From NCBI RefSeq assembly GCF_000269805.1, contig NZ_JH711481.1, positions 783,785-847,784 on the forward strand: 64,000 nt of DNA, given 5' to 3'. Source of the DNA: Actinomyces massiliensis 4401292 (GTDB lineage Bacteria > Actinomycetota > Actinomycetes > Actinomycetales > Actinomycetaceae). This document shows, piece by piece, positions 1-8,000 of this stretch (its first letter is position 1; each line of letters opens with the position of its first letter). Made by a program: the position numbers and the translations under genes. The notes beneath the pieces were generated by a model. It ran no database searches. It had not been told where the DNA came from and saw only the letters and a program-made list of their open reading frames with translations.

Positions 1-1
1 C

Positions 2-3000
2 GCTTCGCCCGCCGCCCCGGCCGGCGCCGAGCTGGAGCCCGCCCCGGCCGCCGCCGAGCTGGAGCCCGCCCCGGCCGCCGCCGAGGCTCTTCCCGCCCCG
101 CCCGCCGCCGTCGAGAACTGGAAGCGGAGCCTGCTCGACCTGTCCCGGCGCAACCCCCTCATCAGTCGTACCTCGCGCGACACGGTCAAGCTGTGGGTGC
201 CGCCCGATCTCATCGGCCGGCTGGAGGACTTCGTCAACGACCGCAGCCTCGTGACCCTGCGCCCGGACCCCTATGGCGCTGCGAACCGCGCGTCTGTGAG
301 TTCCGATGACCGGGCCGTGCTGCTGACCGAGCAGCGGACGGCCTACATCAACCTCTCCGGCAAGGAGTGCGCGCAGCGCCTGCAGACCATGGCGGCCTCC
401 GCCCGCACAATCCTGGCGGAGACCGGGGCGAACAACCTCTACCTGGCCATCGGCACGCTCGCATGGCGTCTTGATGGCGTCCAGGTGCGCTCGCCGCTCA
501 TCCTCATCCCCGTCAATCTGGAGCAGGAGGGCGACACCTACGGGATCGTCCTGGATGAGGCCGGTGCCTCGACTCCCAACCACTCCCTACTGACACGTTT
601 CAAGGCGGATACCGGCATTGATCTGGTCGAGTTGCGCGAGCCGGTGCGCGACGAGCACGGCATCGATGTCAAGGCCACCCTGCAGAGGGTGCGTCGTCGG
701 CTGAGCAGGGCGGGCCGTTGTGATGTTGTCGAGCGCACCGTGCACTTGGGGCTGTTCGGTTTCTCCACCTACCGCATGTGGCAGGACTTGGAGGAGAACT
801 GGCCGACCATCACCTCCAACCCGCTGGTCGGTCACCTCCTGGAGGCCCCGGGCGCCGCCCCGACGGCGTTCCCGGATCCGGTCGATCCGACCGGCCCGGT
901 GGACGATCTTGACGAGGTTGTTGAGAACCTGCCGCTGGTCGCCGACTCCGATCAGGCGCGGGTGGTGGCCGACGCCGCGGCCGGGCGCAGCCTCGTGGTC
1001 GAGGGGCCTCCGGGGACGGGCAAGTCGCAGACCGTGGCGAACCTGATCTTCCGTGCCCTGGCGCAGGGGCGGACCGTCATGTTCGTGGCGGAGAAGGCCT
1101 CTGCCCTCGATGTCGTCGCCCGCCGACTGCGCGAGGAGGCGGGCATCGGCGACCTGCTGCTCAACCTTCACGACAACGGCATGAAGCCCGCCGAGGTCTG
1201 CGAGGCGCTGCGGCGCGCGCTCGACCTGCAGGCCCCCGACGTCGGCGCTGCCGAGGTGGACGAGCTGCGCGGGCGGTTGGCTCAGCTTCGCGGGCGTCTG
1301 GGGGAGTACCGGGAGGGGCTGCATGATCCGCGGGATGGTGCGTCCTATTACCGGGCGCGTCGGGAGTTGATCGAGGAGCGCGACGCCGAGAGCGGCGACG
1401 GGGCGACGCAGGCTCACCCCGCCGAGAGCGAGCAGGGCGAGCTCGAGCGGGCCCGCTCCGCTTTCGAGGCCCGGGCCCGGGAGACCGGGCTGGATGCCTT
1501 CGATGCGGTTACTCAGTCCCGGCTGCTCGAGGACTACCGCACCACCCTGGAGCAGCTGCGCGCCGCCTTAGCGCCCGAACTGCTGAGCAGCGTTCTGGCC
1601 CACCGCGATCGGGTGCTGCGGGAGGCCGGCTCACGTGCTGAGGAGCTGCGCCGCGAGGTCCGCCGTCGGCGTGGGAGCCTGAACGTCCGGGAGCTCATCG
1701 ACTCCTACTGGGATCTCGTGGTTGCGATCACCCCTTGTCTGCTGGTTTCGCCGGATTCGGCGGCGCGTTTCTTCCCGGCCGATCGTCGTTATGTCGATGT
1801 GGTCATCTTCGATGAGGCCTCCCAGATCACGGTGGCCGGCGCGGTTGGCGCCATGGGGCGGGGCCGGTCGGTGGTCGTCGTCGGGGATCCCAAGCAGATG
1901 CCGCCCGCAGCCGCTCCCGGTACAGCCCGGGGAGGCGGTGACCTGGAGGGCGCGGGCCGTAGCGAGAGCGGCTCGATTCTGGACCGTTGCCTGGCCGGTG
2001 GTGTGCCGAGTCGTCGGTTGACGTGGCACTACCGCAGTCGGGTGGAGTCCCTGATCGCCTTCTCCAACCGCCACTACTACGACGGCGGTCTGCTGACCTT
2101 CCCCAGCCCGCTCACCCTGTCCGACCGCTCCGACGACGGCCCCGACGGGTACGGAGTCTCGCTGAGACGGGTGGACGGCACCTACTACCGGGAGAAGGCG
2201 CGAGCCGGGCGGCCGGGGGTCCGGCCCAGCACGAACCCGGTTGAGGCGCGTCAGGTCGTCGAGGAGGTGGTCCGGCGCTTCGAGGCGCACCCGAGCGTGC
2301 CGTCAGTGGGAGTCATCACGTTCAACGCTCGTCAGCGTGACCTGATCGAGGAGCTGTTGCGCAAGGAGCTCGGTTCGCAGCGGGTTGATGAGGCGCTGCG
2401 GGTGCGCGATGGCCTGTTCGTGCGGAATCTGGAGAATGCGCAGGGCGAGGAGCGGGATGCGATCCTGTTCTCGTTGACCTTCTCCGCCAATGAGCGCGGC
2501 GACGTGCCGCTCAGCTTCGGCTCGCTCGGTCATGCCGGTGGGGAGCGGCGGCTCAATGTGGCGATCACGCGGGCGCGGCGTCAGATCGTGCTGTTCGCGA
2601 GCTTCGACCCGGAGGACCTGCACGCCGAGCGCTCGGCCCATCAGGGGGTGAAGGACCTGCGGGCCTACTTGGAGCAGGCGCGCAGTGGCAGTGCGCCGCG
2701 GGCGCTGCCGGCCTCGCGCAGTGCGGTGGATCTGCACCGCAATGAGATCGCCGAGCGTCTGCGGGAGACGGGCCTGGAGGTCAGCGTCGGCGTGGGCCAC
2801 TCCTCCTTCGAGATCGACCTCGTGCTCGGCGCCTCGGGGCGGCCCGGGGTGGCGGTGCTCCTGGACGGTCCCGGATGGGACAGGCGGGGAAGTACGACAG
2901 ATCGCGACCTGCTGCCGATCGATGTCCTGCGGACCATGGGGTGGGAGCGGGTCGAGCGGGTCTGGATGCCCGAATGGGTCGCCGACCCCGACGCCGTCGT

Positions 3001-3970
3001 CACCCGGTTGGTCGAGGCCGCCGGCGGGAGCCTCGCAGCGATGGAGGACCAGGCGGAGCAACTGGAGGTCCCCGAGGCCGACGGGGGCGATGAGCCCGAA
3101 GCGATGCCGTCCGAGGATGAGGCAACGTCGTCGGATCCGGGCGCCGTGGCCGCTGTCGTGACTGCCGTGGACTCTCCAGTACCCGATGCGCCCAGCGCGC
3201 CGGACGGTACGGCGGTCCTCGTCGCACCGAGTGCCCCGAGTGCGCCAAGTTCCCCGAGCGAAGCGGGCGCACCCGCTGCACCTGCCGCCCCGGTCGCGTC
3301 CAGCGCCTCGACTGCTCCGTCCACGCCGGACGGCTCCGCGCCCGCCACCCCGACGGCACCCGCGACTCCGACCGACTACCGGGAGTGGCGGCTTGAGGGG
3401 ACGCGTCCGCTGGACGTGCTCGACCGCGCTGAGAATGATCCGGAGGCCGAGGCCCGCGTCATCGAAGTGGCCCGGGCCATTTGCGACGTCGAGTCCCCAC
3501 TGACCCGGCACCGACTCATCGTCAAGCTCTGCCGCACCTTCAACCTGTCGCGAACAGCCAGGTCCCGGGAGGAGAGGGTACGCCGCGTCCTGGGGGAGTC
3601 GTTCGCCTACATCGACGAGCACGACTTCGTGTGGCGCACTTACGACGCCTCGTTGCTTCCGGTGTCCTATCGGCGCGGCGCCCTGGACCATGTGGACTCC
3701 ATCGAGGAGATCCACCCGCGCGAGCTGGTCGCGCTCATGGCCGATCTCCGGGCCAATAGCCCCGAGTGGCGGTCGCCCGACGATCTGTACCAGAAGGCAC
3801 TGCGGCGGCTCAGCTCCAAGAAGCGCAGGCTGGGCGCGCGCGGCATCCTGCCCGCCCTTGAGGCCGCCCTCAAGGAGGCCGAGCGCGAGGGGGCCGAGGG
3901 CGAGGGGGCCGAGGGCGAGGGCTGCGAGGGCGCTGGCAGCGCAGACGAGCAGGAGGCGCCGCCCGCCTGA
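2..3970 (+). CDS. DUF4011 / SF1 helicase / Vsr-like nuclease protein, 5' end outside window
   Basis: The reading frame is open from base 2, so the start lies upstream; about 1,322 residues are visible. Seen in order: a low-complexity Ala/Pro/Glu linker, the DUF4011 opening (WKRSLLDLSRRNPLI), Walker A GPPGTGKSQT, Walker B VIFDEASQI, GDPKQMPP, LTWHYRS and the late helicase motif VAITRARRQI. A restriction-like fold follows (HRNEIAERL...SSFEIDLVLG), then an Ala/Pro linker and a DUF3320-type tail. It is a close paralogue of the complete 1,793-residue protein immediately downstream. DUF4011-helicase-Vsr proteins are known as single-gene anti-phage factors (called Hhe in defence catalogues, from memory), so a nucleic-acid-cleaving defence role is inferred. 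No lesion is visible. Confidence 0.85.
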   Translation, partial: ASPAAPAGAELEPAPAAAELEPAPAAAEALPAPPAAVENWKRSLLDLSRRNPLISRTSRDTVKLWVPPDLIGRLEDFVNDRSLVTLRPDPYGAANRASVSSDDRAVLLTEQRTAYINLSGKECAQRLQTMAASARTILAETGANNLYLAIGTLAWRLDGVQVRSPLILIPVNLEQEGDTYGIVLDEAGASTPNHSLLTRFKADTGIDLVELREPVRDEHGIDVKATLQRVRRRLSRAGRCDVVERTVHLGLFGFSTYRMWQDLEENWPTITSNPLVGHLLEAPGAAPTAFPDPVDPTGPVDDLDEVVENLPLVADSDQARVVADAAAGRSLVVEGPPGTGKSQTVANLIFRALAQGRTVMFVAEKASALDVVARRLREEAGIGDLLLNLHDNGMKPAEVCEALRRALDLQAPDVGAAEVDELRGRLAQLRGRLGEYREGLHDPRDGASYYRARRELIEERDAESGDGATQAHPAESEQGELERARSAFEARARETGLDAFDAVTQSRLLEDYRTTLEQLRAALAPELLSSVLAHRDRVLREAGSRAEELRREVRRRRGSLNVRELIDSYWDLVVAITPCLLVSPDSAARFFPADRRYVDVVIFDEASQITVAGAVGAMGRGRSVVVVGDPKQMPPAAAPGTARGGGDLEGAGRSESGSILDRCLAGGVPSRRLTWHYRSRVESLIAFSNRHYYDGGLLTFPSPLTLSDRSDDGPDGYGVSLRRVDGTYYREKARAGRPGVRPSTNPVEARQVVEEVVRRFEAHPSVPSVGVITFNARQRDLIEELLRKELGSQRVDEALRVRDGLFVRNLENAQGEERDAILFSLTFSANERGDVPLSFGSLGHAGGERRLNVAITRARRQIVLFASFDPEDLHAERSAHQGVKDLRAYLEQARSGSAPRALPASRSAVDLHRNEIAERLRETGLEVSVGVGHSSFEIDLVLGASGRPGVAVLLDGPGWDRRGSTTDRDLLPIDVLRTMGWERVERVWMPEWVADPDAVVTRLVEAAGGSLAAMEDQAEQLEVPEADGGDEPEAMPSEDEATSSDPGAVAAVVTAVDSPVPDAPSAPDGTAVLVAPSAPSAPSSPSEAGAPAAPAAPVASSASTAPSTPDGSAPATPTAPATPTDYREWRLEGTRPLDVLDRAENDPEAEARVIEVARAICDVESPLTRHRLIVKLCRTFNLSRTARSREERVRRVLGESFAYIDEHDFVWRTYDASLLPVSYRRGALDHVDSIEEIHPRELVALMADLRANSPEWRSPDDLYQKALRRLSSKKRRLGARGILPALEAALKEAEREGAEGEGAEGEGCEGAGSADEQEAPPA

Positions 3971-3976
3971 AACGCC

Positions 3977-4030
3977 GAGATCGGTCGAGTTCCGCGTCGA
4001 GATCGGTCGCAGTCCGCGTCGAGATCGGTC
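3977..4030 (+). repeat. three GAGATCGGTC repeats, 22-bp period
   Basis: The 10-mer GAGATCGGTC occurs at 3977, 3999 and 4021, with CCGCGTC preceding the second and third units. The array starts 6 bp after the stop codon of the preceding helicase gene. The same three-unit array, in the same orientation relative to its gene, follows the helicase at 19822-22554. Confidence 0.85.
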
Positions 4031-4118
4031 CAAGCGCCGGACCCGGCCGCCAGCCCCGCGAACGGGCCATGCCCGAGCCCGCCCCTGAGGGCGCGATCCG
4101 AGCCGCCCGGCGCGTTGC

Positions 4119-4619
4119 CTACCTGTCCTGACGAACCTGGCGGTCGCCGAGCTCCCGTTCGAGGGTGATGGTGCACTTCGACGTGATCGCCATCCCCTCG
4201 CACTCGGTGACGCCCGGCAGAGCGCCGACGCTCAGATTGATCGTGACGTCCTGATCGGTCTCGGTGACCTCTGCGGAAACGCCGTCGCATTTGTCCGGGC
4301 CACTCCAGAAGACAACGTCCACAGTGGTGGGGGAGGACAGCGACCAGGAGCCCCAGGTCACGGGATGCGTGTGCGTCAGGTCGTCGCGAATCTCGAGCGT
4401 TTTGGCATTCGATGGGTCACTGAGACGGTCATCGGTTGTTGTCTCTTCGGGGCTGCTGGTGGAGTCCGTGGCCTCCGCCGTCTTCGTATTCGACTTTGCA
4501 GTCGACGGCTCAATGGGAGGCACCGCAGTAGGCTTACCCGAGCCGGGGCGGTAGCGGCAGCCGCTTGCCGCAAGAGCGGCTGCCAGGAATGTCGCTTTCA
4601 TGCTTGTGCGTCGTCTCAT
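4119..4619 (-). CDS. small secreted lipoprotein, unknown function
   Basis: This 166-residue protein has a basic N-terminus, a hydrophobic stretch and a lipobox ending AASGC, so it should be lipid-anchored outside the membrane. A Ser/Thr/Glu-rich linker (about residues 30-65) leads to a small beta-rich domain with paired cysteines (KCDG, VTEC, SKCTI) that may form disulfides. The ATG at 4619 has GGAAG about six bases upstream; an internal Met at 4601 is an alternative start. I do not recognise the domain. It lies alone, antisense between the two large helicase genes, and its 3' end faces the repeat array. Confidence 0.6.
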   Translation of the reverse strand: MRRRTSMKATFLAAALAASGCRYRPGSGKPTAVPPIEPSTAKSNTKTAEATDSTSSPEETTTDDRLSDPSNAKTLEIRDDLTHTHPVTWGSWSLSSPTTVDVVFWSGPDKCDGVSAEVTETDQDVTINLSVGALPGVTECEGMAITSKCTITLERELGDRQVRQDR

Positions 4620-4680
4620 GCGTCACTTCCGGTCTCGTCTGCGGGCTTGCCGGGCTGGCCGCCGTCGGCGGCTTCTGTCG

Positions 4681-4814
4681 CTGTCCACCGCGGCGGTTTA
4701 GAGCCCCGGGCCGGACTCAGTGAGGCTCAGCGAGCGCCCGATATGGGCGTGACCGCGTGAGAGCCCTGCGCGTTGCCGTCGCCGGCGACGGTTCTAAACC
4801 GCCGCTATGGACAG
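4681..4814. repeat. MITE-like element with 22-bp terminal inverted repeats
   Basis: The ends 4681-4702 and 4793-4814 are inverted copies matching at about 20 of 22 positions; the shared core is GCGGCGGTTTAGA. The 90-bp interior has no convincing ORF and no clear target duplication flanks it. The remainder of 4620-5073 holds only the upstream region of the next helicase gene. Confidence 0.55.
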
Positions 4815-5073
4815 GTTCCCGCCGCCCCCGCGATGCGATGGACAATCCCGGCTACAGCGGAGCGTTTGTGGGATACATTAAGCGCCATCCCAGCATTAAC
4901 CAGACGAACCATCCAGACCAACTACCCGCCTATGGACTTGCCGTCGATGCTTCCGCTGCCCCCGACCGTGTCGTGGGGCGCCGCGGTCTGCGCATTTCGG
5001 CCTCATTCCGCCTGGTCGTGGCTGTCCTCCGACAGCGCCCCAGCCGATTCCCTACCTGAGCTATCTGAGCCTC

Positions 5074-8000
5074 ATGAAACTCAATAATCGCGATCTTGCC
5101 CTTCGAGGACTCCTCGGTGTCCTCCCGCCCCATCTGGAGCGCTACCTCCGCAGCACCCTGGGTGACCGCTGCACGCCCGAGGGACTGCGCGCCCTCCTCG
5201 CGGACAGCGACGCCTCAGACCCTCCCGACCTGGCGGACCTGTCCACCCAGATCCGCGTCCTGACCGTCCACAGCGACGGCTCCGACGGACTGGACCTGTC
5301 GCCGGAGTTGAGGACTGCGCTGCGCGAGGTCGGCCGCCTGCGCGACGAGGTCGTCAGCGGCGGCGCCCTCAACGCCGACAGGACCCTGGCCGTCCTCGAC
5401 GCGGTGGGCGAGACCCTTCGACTCATCGGTGCCGAGTCCGACCAGGCCGAGGTGCGCGAGCTCATCGCCGCCATCGACGGCGGTCAGGGCGCCGGCAGCG
5501 GCCCTCTGGACGCCGTCGGCGTCGAGGTGGTCTGCGTCCCGGTGCTCAGCTACGCCCACGCCGTGGCGGGGGCCGCGCCCGCGGTCTCGATCCGCCTGTC
5601 CCTGCCGGGGTATGCCTTCAGCTCGGGTGCGCACGCCTCCGGCCTGGACGCGTCCGGCGACGATCAGCAGCGGCGCACTCTGGTCTCCGAGGCGCGCGGC
5701 TCCCAGGAGCTGCCGCCGGGGCCCCTGGAGGTGACGCTCACGCTCATCGAGGACGACGGCGGACGCCAGATCGCCGAGCCCTGGCACCTGACCTGGGACA
5801 CCTCCCAGCCGGTGCTGACCGAGACCCGCACGCTTGCGCTGGACCGGGCCAACCTGCTCCAGGTGGAGCCGGGGGCCGCCCATGTGCGGGTCGAGCTGCG
5901 CGCCGGTGATGGCGCCACCGCCGTGCGCAGGCTCCCGGGGCTGACCGTGCTGCCCCCGCGCCAGTGGCGGCTCGACGGCGGCGGGCGCTGGGCGGGCGCG
6001 GCGCTGGCGACCTTCGTCCAGCCCGACCAGGCCGCCATCGGCGCTCTCGCCGCTGAGGCGCTCCGCCTCGTCCGGCGCGACGAGAACGCTGAGAACGCCG
6101 ATCCCGACGGCTCTCCCGGTCCCGATGCCCTGGCCGTGGCCGCGTGCGCCGCCCTGCGCGACCGCCGCGTGATGATCAAGGCCGCGAGCGATCCGTGGCA
6201 GGCCGGTTCGCACCCCATTCGCACCGCCTCCGGACTGCTGGAGGCCTGCACCGGCAGCGTCCTCGACATCGCGGTCCTGCTCGCCGGAGTCCTGGAACGG
6301 CTGGGCGTGGTCCCTGTCCTCCTGCTCGCCCCCAAGGCCGTCTTCCTCGGCTATCGCAGGCCGCAGGGGGATCAGGGAGATCAGGAGGACGCGGACGGGG
6401 AGCCGCACGTCAGCGCGCAGGATGCCGCCGATCTCATCCAGCGCGGCGTCATGGGCATGATCGACCCCGATCTGGCGGTGGGCGCGTCGATCGCCGTCCT
6501 TCACGAGCTGCCCGACACAGTGCGCAGCGTGGCGCTGGAGACCCTGCCCGACCTGACTCTCGCCGTCCCGTTGGACGTCGCCCGGGCCGACGGCGCGGAG
6601 CCGCAGCCCATGCTGGATCGCGACGAGCACGACGTCGTCATTGAGCTCGCCGCGTCGACCCGCCCGGGCTCGCCCGACGACGCATCCGTTCTCGCTCCGG
6701 ATGCCCCGGATGCTCCGGAGGCCGACCGGTCGTCCGCCGAGGATGAGCCCGACTCTGAACCTGGACCCGATTCCGGTTCTGATGCGGGCTCCGACTCCGG
6801 GGCCGAGCCCGCTTCGGCCGCTGCCGAGGCTCTTCCCGCCCCGCCCGCCGTCGCGGAGTGGAAGCGGAACCTGCTCGACCTGTCCCGGCGCAACCCCCTC
6901 ATCAACCGCCCGATGCACGATTCCATCGAGCTGATGGTGGAGCCCGACCTGCTCGGCCGGCTCGAGAGCCTCATCAACGCCGGAGACCTGGTGGTCCTGC
7001 GCTCGATGTACGACGCCGCGGACGACGCCTCCGCGGATGCCGGAGACCAGGGGGCGCTGCTGACCGAGCAGCGGACGGTGTGCATCGACCTGCCCGCCGA
7101 GGAGTGCGCGCGGCGCCTGCAGACCATGGCGGCCTCCGCCCGCACCACTCTGGTGGAGACCGGGGCGAACAACCTCTACCTGACCCTCGGCTCCCTCGTG
7201 TGGTGCATCGACGGCTACTGGGTGCGCTCGCCGCTCATCCTCATCCCCGTCAACCTGGAGCAGGAGGGCGACACCTACGGGATCGTCCTGGACGAGGCTG
7301 AGGCCTCGACCCCCAACCACTCCCTGCTCGCCCGCTTCAAGGTCGATACAGGCGTTGATCTGGTCGAGTTGCGCGAGCCGGTGCGCGACGAGCACGGCAT
7401 CGACGTCAAGGCCACCTTGGACAGCCTGCGCCGCCGGCTGCGCAGGGCCGGGCGCCGCGGCGTCGTCGTCGAGCCCTCCGTGGGCCTGGGCATGTTCCGC
7501 TTCTCCACCTACCGCATGCGCCAGGACTTGGAGGAGAACTGGCCGACCATCACCTCCAACCCGCTGGTCGGCCACCTCCTGAAGGTCCAGGGCAGTGCCT
7601 TCGTGGAGCCGGCGAACGACGACCCTGTGGAGGACGACGACCAGGTGGTCGAGAACCTGCCGCTGGTCGCCGACTCCGATCAGGCGCGGGTGGTGGCCGA
7701 CGCCCTGGCCGGGCGCAGCCTCGTGGTCGAGGGGCCGCCCGGAACCGGCAAGTCCCAGACCGTCGCCAACATCATCTTCCGGGCCCTGGCGCAGGGGCGC
7801 ACCGTCATGTTCGTGGCGGAGAAGGCCACGACGCTCGACGTCGTCGCCCGGCGCCTGCGCGAGGAGGCGGGCATCGGCGACCTGCTGCTCAACCTTCACG
7901 ACAACGGCATGAAGCCCGCCGAGATCTACCGGGACCTGCGGCGCGCGCTCGAGCTGCGGGCGCCCGAGTCCGGCCCGGCCGACGACGACCCCGATGCGCT

